From Salsuginibacillus kocurii DSM 18087 (GTDB lineage: Bacteria; Bacillota; Bacilli; Bacillales; Marinococcaceae): a stretch of 64,000 bases of DNA. Shown one piece after another: positions 53,512-61,819 of this stretch. The notes under the pieces are model-generated. The model was given only the letters and a program-made list of their open reading frames with translations, did not search any database and had not been told where the DNA came from. Position numbers and translations under genes: made by a program. The stretch is taken from assembly GCF_000377705.1 (NCBI RefSeq), contig NZ_KB898625.1:1-64000 (forward strand). Reading direction: 5' to 3'. Numbering within the stretch: position 1 is the stretch's first letter; every line of letters starts with the position of its first letter.

Positions 53512-54393
53512 ATGTCCAATGAAAACAGCAGCCCTCGTACCCTCAAACGCCAAGTAAAAGACCATTGGTATGTAAGCTATGAAGAAGCTGGCTTTCCGTT
53601 TATCCAAAAAGGCTGGGTGCTGCCGGTGGAAAGATGGAAAGATTTTGACCCGTTTATCTTAATGGCTGAAGACTGGTTTAAACGCGGGGCCTTTTCAGAT
53701 CACCCGCACCGTGGCTTTCAAACGATTACGTATGTAATAGACGGCCGGCTAGAGCATATTGATAATGGTGGAGGCCGTGATATTTTAGAACCTGGAGACA
53801 TGCAGTACATGAACGCAGGCTGGTCCGCTCGTCATGCCGAGGAAGGCGTAGAAGACGACGTTGCCCACACACTCCAGCTCTGGCTTAACTTACCCAGGCA
53901 ACTAAAAGATTCAAAAACCAGCTATCAAAATGTCTATTCAGAAGACGCGCCTGTTGTTTCTTTTGACGGTGGCTCTATTAAAGTGTTTTCCGGAGATATT
54001 GCTGGAGTAACAGGTCCTTTGCAATCCGCCGTCCCCATCACAATGTCAGAAATAGCGTTAACCGAAGGCGCAACATACACCCTGGAGATTCCTGAGTCCC
54101 ACAATGCCTTCTGTTATGTACTTTCAGGTGATATCGATGTTGGCGAGCATCCAGTTAACTTGAAAAAACACGGGGTAGGCACTTTAACTTTTGAAGAAGA
54201 AGGCGATAAAACGAACACAAGTGAGCTTGTTATCACTTCTAATCATCGTCGCTCCAAAGTGCTTGTTTATTCCGGCACCCCGATCAGAGAAGAAATTGTA
54301 CCCCACGGCCCGTTTGTAATGAACAGCATGGAAGAGATTAAACAAGCATTCCTTGACTTTCGCAACGGTAAATTCGGTCCCCCTGCCATCTAA
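53512..54393 (+). CDS. Pirin family protein
   Basis: A 293-residue bicupin. The N-terminal cupin has the pirin metal motif AFSDHPHRGFQTITYVIDGR (two His) and GDMQYMNAGWSARHAEE (His and Glu); the C-terminal cupin (SHNAFCYVLSGDIDVGE) has no such ligands. Pirins are nuclear-type cofactors in eukaryotes and, in bacteria, some have quercetinase activity; function here is unproven. AGGAGCG precedes the ATG. Monocistronic. Confidence 0.92.
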   Translation: MSNENSSPRTLKRQVKDHWYVSYEEAGFPFIQKGWVLPVERWKDFDPFILMAEDWFKRGAFSDHPHRGFQTITYVIDGRLEHIDNGGGRDILEPGDMQYMNAGWSARHAEEGVEDDVAHTLQLWLNLPRQLKDSKTSYQNVYSEDAPVVSFDGGSIKVFSGDIAGVTGPLQSAVPITMSEIALTEGATYTLEIPESHNAFCYVLSGDIDVGEHPVNLKKHGVGTLTFEEEGDKTNTSELVITSNHRRSKVLVYSGTPIREEIVPHGPFVMNSMEEIKQAFLDFRNGKFGPPAI

Positions 54394-54532
54394 ACGAGGA
54401 AAACTTAAGCTAAGCTCCTCGGCTTCTACTTACATTGAAGCAAAGCCGCCTTTTAAAGTAACACGTTAAAATGTTCCTATCGCCGAGATCATTCTACCCT
54501 CGTGCCACAAAATCCCAACCCAACTTATTGAT

Positions 54533-54586
54533 AAAGAGGACGACATCGAAGACGGGGCGATCCCGTCCCCTTCGTCATCCTCTTTA
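54533..54586. terminator. Bidirectional terminator between pirin and CHRD genes
   Basis: Outer AAAGAGGA/TCCTCTTT and inner GACGGG-GCGAT-CCCGTC form a long stem; A/T-rich on both sides, between convergent genes. Confidence 0.75.
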
Positions 54587-54595
54587 CTTATCTAA

Positions 54596-55042
54596 TTACC
54601 AGAAGGGTGAGCGTACGGGGATAATTTGACCTCTAATTTCACCTGGAAATGGATTCTGTTCTGTGTGAGCATTCGCATAGGTTAACTCTTGTTCCATATA
54701 TTTCACTAAATCGGCCACTGTCCTGATTCCAACGTCATTTTTTACAATATCATCGTCTGTAATGATGCCTCTAATCATACCTTTTCTCGTAGTAATACCA
54801 TGTTGGTCTTCAAGTGTGTCTAAATCGGCACCAAATAGGAAGGCAAGCACAGGTCCGTTAACACCACGCGGACCATAATGAATGTGTGCTTGGACAAAAT
54901 TCTCAATGTTTAGCACCTCTAGGTCAAACCTTATCTTTGTTCTCGCTTTATTCACTTCAAAGGTGGCAAACCCAACCGCATCTGTCTTTACCGGAGGAAC
55001 TTCCTCCTCACCGACTAATTTTGCCTTAAACAAATGGCTCAT
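54596..55042 (-). CDS. CHRD-domain protein
   Basis: A 148-residue single CHRD domain: FKAKLVGEEEVPPVKTDAVG, FDLEVLNIENFVQAHIHYGP, NGPVLAFLF and the final NPFPGEIRGQI. Known from chordin and many bacterial proteins, thought to be a structural beta-barrel-like fold; bacterial function unknown. There is no signal peptide. ATG 55042 has AGGAGG 8 bases upstream. Confidence 0.88.
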   Translation of the reverse strand: MSHLFKAKLVGEEEVPPVKTDAVGFATFEVNKARTKIRFDLEVLNIENFVQAHIHYGPRGVNGPVLAFLFGADLDTLEDQHGITTRKGMIRGIITDDDIVKNDVGIRTVADLVKYMEQELTYANAHTEQNPFPGEIRGQIIPVRSPFW

Positions 55043-55401
55043 AGTAATCACCTCCTTTACAGGAGATTACTACACTCTATGTAAGGAAGGTATGGCTTGT
55101 ATAGGTTAAGAAATCTAAAATATCATGAGCTTAAAAAATGAATAGAAAACATAGAGACGCATAACGGATAGAAACCTAGCAGCATGCTTATTCATTGCTT
55201 TTTTCGCAGGCTTTGTAATCTTAGAAAAGACGGACAACTATAAGACCGAAACCATGAACTAATTTTATTTTTTATTTTTATTTCCCTTCGTCAACAAAAA
55301 ATAGAGCGAAAAATAGCAAAGCTATCCCCCACTCCATGAGAACTTGGTTTTCTTTTTTGTTGTATACACGAATAGTCAACTGCCTTCTATGGACCCTTCT
55401 C

Positions 55402-55602
55402 TTATAAGCCTAAGTTGCCAACACTTTGTGAAACCCCTGGCTTTTGTTCTGCCCGCTGTTCATTTAATTGAATCTCTAACGCTTTTTCCCCTACGGAAAG
55501 CTCATGCGGCGGCCGGTATTTTGCTTGCAGCTTGTTATCTATCGTGCGTACCCCCCACAAAAAAACCGCCAAAGCGAGCACCCATAAACCATTTAGAAGC
55601 AT
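55402..55602 (-). CDS. Small single-pass membrane protein
   Basis: A 66-residue protein with one N-terminal helix (LLNGLWVLALAVFLWGVRTI) and a hydrophilic C-terminal part (PPHELSVGEKALEIQLNEQR). The strong GGGGGAGG 7 bases before the ATG supports translation. No family recognised. The 360 bases on its 3' side up to the CHRD gene contain nothing I can name. Confidence 0.6.
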   Translation of the reverse strand: MLLNGLWVLALAVFLWGVRTIDNKLQAKYRPPHELSVGEKALEIQLNEQRAEQKPGVSQSVGNLGL

Positions 55603-56079
55603 GCCGTCACCTCCCCCTTTTATTGTATGCGCTAACTTTACATTTTATTCCACATATTTGAAATTTAAAACAAAGGGAGGGGGAGCTGTAAAGAAATGAA
55701 TGAATGAATGGATGGATGGATGTCTTTCCACAAACCTTTGAGATTATTACTTTCTACAATTTTCTGCGGTAATACGATACGGCGCACTCACACGTAGTGA
55801 AGTTGAACTTGCTTTCCCACCTCTGCCTGAATAAATGAGAAAAGGGTCCTGCAACTACCTTTTAGAATAACCTACTAAAAAGAGCTAGGCATAAGCCCAG
55901 CTTTTTGCTATTACTATTTCATTCGTACTAACTTTCGTTTCACACGATGAAGAATGCATGACTAGTATGAGTGGTTCATCTCACTTTGCAGCTTTTGAAT
56001 ACTTGGTTGTTTTTTAAGCTCTGTTATAATTTCACTATAGTAATAATAAAATGTTTTAAGAGTAAGGCGAGGGCTAGTA
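55603..56079. other. Intergenic region with tetranucleotide repeat and terminator-like hairpin
   Basis: Holds a short GAAT/GGAT tetranucleotide tract (~55695-55721) and the hairpin AAAAAGAGCT-A-GGC-ATAA-GCC-C-AGCTTTTT at 55876-55906. No gene recognised apart from the pseudogene that starts at 56080. Confidence 0.5.
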
Positions 56080-56452
56080 TGAAACGAGTTGTTTTATACG
56101 ATGGAGAGTTTATTTTTTGCGCCCAAAGCGTTCAATTCATCATCCAAAGAGACCCAAAAGGGTTCTATAAGTGTTAGTGGAAAAGAATTATTGGATTTAT
56201 ATAACGCTCCAAAAGAAATAAATTGTTTTGTACTTACAGAAGCTAAAAAGTGATATTTTAAACCCACAGCAGCCCTTCGCGTTTGTAAAAACTTAAAAGG
56301 AGCATGGAAATTACCTTACCTCCTATTCGTTGTCCCAAAACCTTTTAGGGACTTCTTTTATGGTCTCATCGCTAAAAATAGATATAAATTGTTCGGCACA
56401 AAAGAGCGTTGTATGCTACCTTCCCTAGAAGAAAGAAAGCGGTTCTTATAAT
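56080..56452 (+). pseudogene. Broken DCC-family (YuxK-like) thiol-disulfide oxidoreductase
   Basis: Starts MKRVVLYDGEFIFCAQSVQF (first Cys of the CxxC already Phe), then breaks by frameshift after about 32 codons. Another frame carries SGKELLDLYNAPKEINCFVL, an internal TGA after TEAKK, then YFKPTAALRVCKNLKGAWKL and RDFFYGLIAKNRYKLFGTKE to TAA at 56450. Part of the N-terminal half is missing. Its 3' end overlaps, on the opposite strand, the end of the broken lipoprotein gene. Confidence 0.8.
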
Positions 56453-56965
56453 ACCAGAAGAACCAAATAAGACTATCTAACGAATCATAACCGAACAGGC
56501 TTAATACGTCTGCTCTCTTTTCCTCCTCAGGTTCAGCCACATAATTACTCTCATCATCGGTAAGAAAGATAAATGACCCCTCGTCTACTACACTAACATT
56601 ATAAGAGGCAGGGACTCCTCCTGATTCAGCTAGTACCTCTTCTTCTGTTTGCTCAAAAAAACTAATCATATACTGCTCTTGATCATTACGCTGTTCCATC
56701 ACTTCTTCATGGCTGATTTCTTTAACTTGCAAATCGGCTACTATATGTACGAGTTGTTCGATTGGCTCCTGATCGGTGATTTCCTCCTGTACTTCATCAG
56801 AAGATTTACCTGCAGCATCCACTTTTTGCGCATGCACATATTTGATCTCTTCAATCTCCGTTTCAGTTGGCATTAATTGTTTCTCAGCCACTGTCTCTGC
56901 CTGACTGCCTTCCTGCCCACAAGCTGCTAAGGTGAGAGCTGAACGAGAAGAACTACTTTTCGCAT
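56358..56965 (-). pseudogene. Broken acidic lipoprotein gene
   Basis: ATG 56965 with a GGAGGGG site starts MRKVVLL but runs to TAG within 13 codons; the correct lipobox LTLAACGQEGSQ is in another frame, so the signal peptide carries a frameshift. The body is acidic (EIEEIKYVHAQKVDA, EEEVLAESGGVPASYNVSVV, FLTDDESNYVAEPEEEK). The last ~27 codons (after WFFWYYKN) are antisense of the DCC pseudogene, so the native end seems to have been lost in a fusion. Family not recognised. Confidence 0.65.
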
Positions 56966-57176
56966 GTTGGCCCCTCCTTCTTTATCATCCAATAAGACAT
57001 AGCTTAGCCCTCTAGATTCCAGGTTGATGGATTAGCTCCACTCCTGATTATATTGAAATAAATGGTATCATTTTTAGAATTGTTATTAAAGAACCAACAA
57101 ATACATGTGGGAAGTGGAACAAGCGCCGGCAGTTTACTGACTCTCCCCTTCTGCACAACCAGCCTATTGGCCTCCA

Positions 57177-57386
57177 TTAATCCTGAAGTGAAACCTCATT
57201 TGGAAATACCTCTTCGACATTGACTGCAAATACTTTCGCGATTTTATAGGCCAGCTTTAAGGAGGGATTGTACTTTTTCTTTTCAATGGCAATAATCGTC
57301 TGCCTGGAAACACCGATCAACTTGGACAATTCATCCTGGGACATATCCCGTTTAGCGCGAAATACTTTTACTTCATTATTCATCAT
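57177..57386 (-). CDS. XRE-family helix-turn-helix regulator
   Basis: A 69-residue HTH_3 protein: VKVFRAKRDMSQDELSKLIG, SRQTIIAIEKKKYNPSLKLA and a short acidic tail (VNVEEVFPNEVSLQD). It closely resembles the regulator at 766-975. It follows a small membrane protein by 9 bases on the same strand, the reverse gene order of the first pair. Likely autoregulates through the palindrome at 57752. Confidence 0.88.
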   Translation of the reverse strand: MMNNEVKVFRAKRDMSQDELSKLIGVSRQTIIAIEKKKYNPSLKLAYKIAKVFAVNVEEVFPNEVSLQD

Positions 57387-57395
57387 GGCACGTCC

Positions 57396-57704
57396 TTAGC
57401 TAATAGATTTGTGGTTATAGATAAATAAACACAAAGCGAACACAATCATAGCCATTGTGTATGTAAATATTAAGTATTCGGTGAGGGCCTCATTCGGGAT
57501 TTGCCCGCTTAAATTAAAAAGCATAGAAAAACTAACAAAACCTATCACTATAATAAAAGAAAAAATGGATGCCTTACCAATGATCTGATATCCTCTCTCG
57601 TCCCGGTGTTTTCCAATAAAATACGCCCAATACACTCCTGCCACTAACGAAATAAAAACCAAATAGCTGTTTAATTCTGAAATAGCAAACGTTATATTCT
57701 CCAT
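57396..57704 (-). CDS. Small membrane protein paired with XRE regulator
   Basis: A 102-residue protein with three or four hydrophobic stretches (LNSYLVFISLVAGVYWAYFI, ASIFSFIIVIGFVSFSMLF, IFTYTMAMIVFALCLFIY) and a basic loop (GKHRDERGYQIIGK). The ATG at 57704 has AGGAGG 6 bases upstream. Probably the membrane partner of the regulator that follows; similar in size and topology to the 123-residue protein at 988-1359. Function unknown. Confidence 0.8.
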   Translation of the reverse strand: MENITFAISELNSYLVFISLVAGVYWAYFIGKHRDERGYQIIGKASIFSFIIVIGFVSFSMLFNLSGQIPNEALTEYLIFTYTMAMIVFALCLFIYNHKSIS

Positions 57705-57751
57705 AAAATTCCTCCTTGTTATTTTATGGTAATATAAAACAGACATAATGT

Positions 57752-57768
57752 AAAGTAAAATTTACTTT
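57752..57768. promoter_or_regulatory. Palindromic operator overlapping the -35 of the XRE/membrane operon
   Basis: AAAGTAAA-A-TTTACTTT. On the minus strand TTTACT, a 17-base spacer and TATATT form a plausible sigma-A promoter with the -35 inside the palindrome, 48 bases before the membrane-protein start. Confidence 0.6.
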
Positions 57769-57860
57769 ATGTTCGTTTTAAATGACTTTTTGAATGAATC
57801 GAGGCATTCTCTTTATGGGCATAACCTTTTACCGTTTTCTGTAGCATTACATGAATATAA

Positions 57861-57896
57861 GGCATGGAGTCTATTCTCCATGCCTCCTGTTTTTTA
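57861..57896. terminator. Hairpin downstream of grpB-like gene
   Basis: GGCATGGAG-TCTATT-CTCCATGCC. T-run on the plus side (GTTTTTTA), TTATATTC on the minus side where the GrpB-type gene ends. Confidence 0.65.
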
Positions 57897-57920
57897 TTTA
57901 CGCTTGTTGGAGCCCATGCT

Positions 57921-58445
57921 TTACCGTTTACTGAGTATATAATCAACAAATTGTTTCTTTTCCGCTGTATAAGAGCGCTCATCATTGGCATATTGTGCCG
58001 CTAACGTATTTTTTAAGGTTTCATATTCGCTCGCAAGCGCTAGGTTGTCATTTAAATAATCTCTAAAGAAAGTATGCTGCTGCCACCATTCACCCTCATA
58101 CTCTACCACATGAAGAATATGAGTTTTTGTTGCAGCTTCTAGATCGGAAAACTTAGCAAATACCTCTTTTCCCTCAATCTGAACTTTTGCTAAATGATAA
58201 TACCCGCTCTCTTTTAATCTCTCCCGGTCAAAGTGTTTAACTTCTTCCATCGATTCAACCCCGACAAGGATATCAATAATTGGCTTTGCACATATAGCAG
58301 CAATAGCCGTACTTCCAATATGCTCAATTGCTTCTGCATGATTACCTATCAAATCTTCCAATAACTTTTTCTCATCGTTAAACAACTGGTTCCACTCTTT
58401 AGCATGTGGGGTCAATACAACCTGTCCTTTATTTACACCCAGCAT
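57921..58445 (-). CDS. GrpB family protein (UPF0157)
   Basis: A 174-residue GrpB/UPF0157 protein, a nucleotidyltransferase-fold family: IEHIGSTAIAAICAKPIIDI with the GS...DxxV pattern, then VFAKFSDLEAATKTHILHVV, FFRDYLNDNLALASEYETLK and YTAEKKQFVDYIL. Some members are fused to dephospho-CoA kinase; the stand-alone type has no known reaction. Monocistronic. Confidence 0.9.
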   Translation of the reverse strand: MLGVNKGQVVLTPHAKEWNQLFNDEKKLLEDLIGNHAEAIEHIGSTAIAAICAKPIIDILVGVESMEEVKHFDRERLKESGYYHLAKVQIEGKEVFAKFSDLEAATKTHILHVVEYEGEWWQQHTFFRDYLNDNLALASEYETLKNTLAAQYANDERSYTAEKKQFVDYILSKR

Positions 58446-58616
58446 TAAATCCCCCCATTGTATGGTCTCTTCTTCAGACTATGACATGAAGAGGGGAAAA
58501 TATAGAGTGTAATTTTATGGTAAATTATGTTATGATAATGCTACAACATAAGGTACTCAAGGAATGCATTCAATGACTGGTTCCTTTTTAAAATCACTTC
58601 TTTTCTCTAAATACCA

Positions 58617-58652
58617 AACGCATGGATTTTCAAATGAAAATCCATGCGTTTT
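58617..58652. terminator. Bidirectional terminator
   Basis: AACGCATGGATTTTCA-AA-TGAAAATCCATGCGTT, near-perfect 16-bp stem, followed by TTAGG; lies 50 bases after the minus-strand membrane-protein stop. Confidence 0.75.
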
Positions 58653-58699
58653 AGGTAATGGCCAACGTTGTCTCTGCTTACGCCTTCGGTAAAATAAGA

Positions 58700-59167
58700 T
58701 TAAACAAAAACCAAAATTCCAAAGGCTACAATTCCATACATAATAGCTGGAGACACTAGCATCCCATCGAGGATTGTTTTCGTTTTCTTTTCCAACCGGT
58801 AAATCAGATTACGGTAAACGAAAGTGATGGCAAAAAGTAACATGCCAAGGAGCGCTCCATACCCAATTGAAGCAAACCCATCAAACCATAATAGATTAGT
58901 AATGTAACCAAAACCGGCTCCTAATAAACTATAGGTCAAACCCTCCAGCACCCATCTACTTTGACGGGTGATATTTAACTGAGATATGACTCCACCTATT
59001 TCTTGCCCGCTTACTCCAAATACGATAAATATAACAAAAATAACAGTTCCTATTAAAACACCTAAACTGTTAACTAACTGACCCATCCCATCGCCTTGAA
59101 TAAATGCAAGGATAACGGGCAACCAAATCATAAGACTCCCTGTAAAAAATATAGGAGCAACTTGCAA
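58700..59167 (-). CDS. Multi-pass membrane protein of unknown function
   Basis: A 155-residue protein with five predicted helices (IFFTGSLMIWLPVILAFIQG, LGVLIGTVIFVIFIVFGVS, LTYSLLGAGFGYITNLLWFD, YGALLGMLLFAITFVY, SPAIMYGIVAFGILVFV). The TTG start has GGAGGA 7 bases upstream. I do not recognise the family. About 390 bases upstream (59168-59563) contain no further gene that I can support. Confidence 0.7.
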   Translation of the reverse strand: MQVAPIFFTGSLMIWLPVILAFIQGDGMGQLVNSLGVLIGTVIFVIFIVFGVSGQEIGGVISQLNITRQSRWVLEGLTYSLLGAGFGYITNLLWFDGFASIGYGALLGMLLFAITFVYRNLIYRLEKKTKTILDGMLVSPAIMYGIVAFGILVFV

Positions 59168-59563
59168 CAGAATTCCTCCGTTCTTATGTCATTTATATCA
59201 AGCACGCTTACCTTTATGCTTTTTTCTATTCCACTTTCACACACCTAAACCGTAACAAAAATGCGTAATACTCAATAAAAGTGTCTTTTAGGGATAACTT
59301 GTGATTCTTATGTAAGAGCTTACTAACGAATTTCCTTAACGAAGATGAAGGCGCGATACTTCAACAGAAACTCCCTTCCACTCCAATTATTTCAAATATT
59401 TCATAGTAACACAATTGTCACTTTGCTTTATGTTTCACCTATCGGCTTAACAGGCTATAGGTGATGACTCAGCATAATTTAGTCTAGTAACAAATTAAAT
59501 CATTTAAGTTATACGCTTACTACAGAACTTTTACACCTTACTACAATGAAATGAGGCAGCGCG

Positions 59564-60109
59564 TTGGAACAATTATGGAGACCGTTCAGCGATATCATCC
59601 CGCTATTTATAGTACTAATTCCCTTCGTTGGAATAATCGGCTGTTGCTTGTTTTACTACCGCCGAGAACAAGGTTATGGCAAGGGCTATGTATGGTTCGA
59701 ATCAAGTATAGATTCGTTACTAATACTCTCGATTATTGGTATTTTAATCGTAACTCTTACACCAACAGCCACAAGTGGCCGCACCTTACAACTAGTTCCG
59801 ATTTTGACCAGCTGGGACCTTCTTTATCAAGCAAGCCATTATACTACACCAATTCGGCAACTTGTTTTTAATGTGTTGTTGTTTATCCCTTTTGGGGTGT
59901 TTTTCTTTTTAAAATTGCGCTCCATTTCGAGAGTAATAGTGAAGACGAGTCTAGTTGCCATGTTCTTTTCTGTCCTAATTGAGACGATGCAATATATATT
60001 AGCGATCGGGCGAACGACAAATATTGATGATGTAATTTTAAATACGCTTGGTGCCTTTTTAGGCGCTGTAATCGGCTCGTTTTTTAATCGCTTCCTAAAT
60101 AAGGGATAG
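59564..60109 (+). CDS. VanZ-family membrane protein
   Basis: A 181-residue VanZ-like protein with about five helices. Signature parts: LILSIIGILIVTLTPTATSG, QLVFNVLLFIPFGVFFFLKL and SVLIETMQYILAIGRTTNID followed by DVILNTLGAFLGAVIG. VanZ relatives are widespread in Bacilli; the E. faecium protein gives low-level teicoplanin resistance, but most family members have unknown function. The TTG start is supported by a modest GAGG site; an alternative is not evident. Confidence 0.87.
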   Translation: MEQLWRPFSDIIPLFIVLIPFVGIIGCCLFYYRREQGYGKGYVWFESSIDSLLILSIIGILIVTLTPTATSGRTLQLVPILTSWDLLYQASHYTTPIRQLVFNVLLFIPFGVFFFLKLRSISRVIVKTSLVAMFFSVLIETMQYILAIGRTTNIDDVILNTLGAFLGAVIGSFFNRFLNKG

Positions 60110-60202
60110 CGTGTATGTACTTTTTTAGGAATGTATTATCGCTTTGTTTGCAAGTGTAAGAATTAGACACTTTTCTTTTCTAGTCGGTTTTGCTCACGAG
60201 TA

Positions 60203-60340
60203 GTGATACTCTTTTTTGCCTGGTCCTTCTCCGTGGAAGTGATGATCATTCCCGGAATAATAATACTCATTATCATCAATCTTTTATATAAAAAGGACCA
60301 TGACGTTACGTACCCACGTAAAACATCATGGTCCTTGCTT
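60203..60340 (+). pseudogene. Possible membrane-protein fragment
   Basis: From GTG 60203 the peptide ILFFAWSFSVEVMIIPGIII and further hydrophobic residues reads like a membrane segment pair, but there is no ribosome binding site and the frame runs into a terminator hairpin (60294-60338). Probably a remnant or chance. Confidence 0.25.
60294..60338. terminator. Terminator of the GPH transporter gene
   Basis: AAGGACCATGACG pairs imperfectly with CATCATGGTCCTT across a 19-base segment that itself holds TTACGT/ACGTAA; it lies 4 bases after the minus-strand stop and may also end plus-strand transcription. Confidence 0.7.
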
Positions 60341-60341
60341 A

Positions 60342-61709
60342 TTACCCTTCCACTTTCCGTGCTTGCAGGTCAGCTAGGATGTCAGGATAGTTATGATCCA
60401 CTTTAAACAAATAGAGCAGGATCATTTTAACGAGGCCAAGAGCTAATGGAATATAGAGATTCAAAGCTAAAATCATTTGCAAGGCCAAGGTTGACTGTTC
60501 GGGGCTGCCGCCTACATAACCACCGAAGCCCAAAAGCCAGCCGATTAATGCCAAGCCAATGCCTGTACCGACTTTAATGCCAACGCTTGTGCCGCTATTA
60601 ACCAGACCTTCCGTTCGCACTCCTGTCTTCCATTCGCCGTATTCAATGGTGTCATTAATCATCGCAAAGGTTAACGCGATCGCCGGCATCAGACCAATGC
60701 CAACTAACACATGACCTGATAAGAAGAGAAGTAAGCTGTAAGGGTCAGCCAACTTAATGCACTGGCCGATGATAAAGATCAAAGCACCCGTCATGGCAAC
60801 GTTTCGCTTCCCCCATCTCCGCACGAACGGTTTAATAAAAAACACACCAATCAACATAGGCAAAGCTGAAGCGATCCCAATTAAGGGAAAGTAATCTACA
60901 TTTCCAATAATATATTGAGCGTAGTACATGGCCGCTCCTTGGGTTAGTCCGATGGTGGTGTAAAAGGTGGCACAATACAACGTAATAATTAACCAGAATT
61001 TATTTTTCACTAATGCTTGAAAGCCAATTTTAACTGGAACTTTTTCGATTTCGGTTTTATGAGCTGCGGTCGCTGCTCGTTCTTTTACTTTGAAAAAGGT
61101 AATATACAACGTAATCACGATAAGCAGACCATATATGAAGGCAAGTGCACTCCAACCAATGGCTGCAGCTAATGGCTGGGTGAAAGCAACGACAAGCAGA
61201 TTCCCGCTTAAGATAAAGACAGCCGCATAAATATTGGATATAGATCGACTATGTTGGTGCTGGGTCATAACGCCGAGCAAGGTTTTATAAGGGATGGACA
61301 CAGCGGTATAGATAAGCACAAAACCAATATAAGAGACATATGCATAAATGATGGCACCAGTTGCTCCAATATCAGGCACTGAAAAAAGCAGCACGGTAGC
61401 AATGCCTAATGGTATAGTGAGCCACAATAACCACGGTCTTGCTTTTCCGTATTTCGATTTCGTCTTATCTACGACCGAACCCATCCCTAAGTCAGTTACC
61501 CCATCAAACAATCGAGCAAGCAGCATAAGTGTCCCTACCGCGCCTGCGGTAATTCCGACTACATCTGTGTAATAATAGGTTAAAAAGGAGCTCATCAAAC
61601 TCCAAACGGCAAAAATGCCAAAACTCCCTACGCCGTATGCCCACATTTCCCTTCTTCCCGGCCTTTCTACCTCAGTGGCCGGAGGTACTTCCTGCTTGGT
61701 TACTAACAT
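60342..61709 (-). CDS. Glycoside-pentoside-hexuronide (GPH) family sodium:sugar symporter
   Basis: A 455-residue, 12-helix MelB-type transporter. Signatures: LLARLFDGVTDLGMGSVVDK with the cation-site Asp residues, SKYGKARPWLLWLTIPLGIA, and the C-terminal MINDTIEYGEWKTGVRTEGL. It imports a sugar or glycoside with Na+ or H+. ATG 61709 has AAGGGG 8 bases upstream. It is 110 bases downstream of the thiolase gene on the same strand, with a hairpin between, and no glycosidase is next to it, so its substrate is unknown. Confidence 0.93.
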   Translation of the reverse strand: MLVTKQEVPPATEVERPGRREMWAYGVGSFGIFAVWSLMSSFLTYYYTDVVGITAGAVGTLMLLARLFDGVTDLGMGSVVDKTKSKYGKARPWLLWLTIPLGIATVLLFSVPDIGATGAIIYAYVSYIGFVLIYTAVSIPYKTLLGVMTQHQHSRSISNIYAAVFILSGNLLVVAFTQPLAAAIGWSALAFIYGLLIVITLYITFFKVKERAATAAHKTEIEKVPVKIGFQALVKNKFWLIITLYCATFYTTIGLTQGAAMYYAQYIIGNVDYFPLIGIASALPMLIGVFFIKPFVRRWGKRNVAMTGALIFIIGQCIKLADPYSLLLFLSGHVLVGIGLMPAIALTFAMINDTIEYGEWKTGVRTEGLVNSGTSVGIKVGTGIGLALIGWLLGFGGYVGGSPEQSTLALQMILALNLYIPLALGLVKMILLYLFKVDHNYPDILADLQARKVEG

Positions 61710-61759
61710 CTGTTCATCCCCTTTTCCCTTCATAACACACGGCCTCATTAATTGCATTT

Positions 61760-61795
61760 AGCCCTTTTTGCCCACATAATGTAAGGGCTTTCATT
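61760..61795. terminator. Hairpin between thiolase and GPH genes
   Basis: AGCCCTT pairs with AAGGGCT over a 16-base loop. On the minus strand it is followed by A-rich, not T-rich, sequence, so termination of the thiolase operon is uncertain. Confidence 0.4.
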
Positions 61796-61819
61796 TTGAT
61801 GTAGGCCTATATCTGGCCC

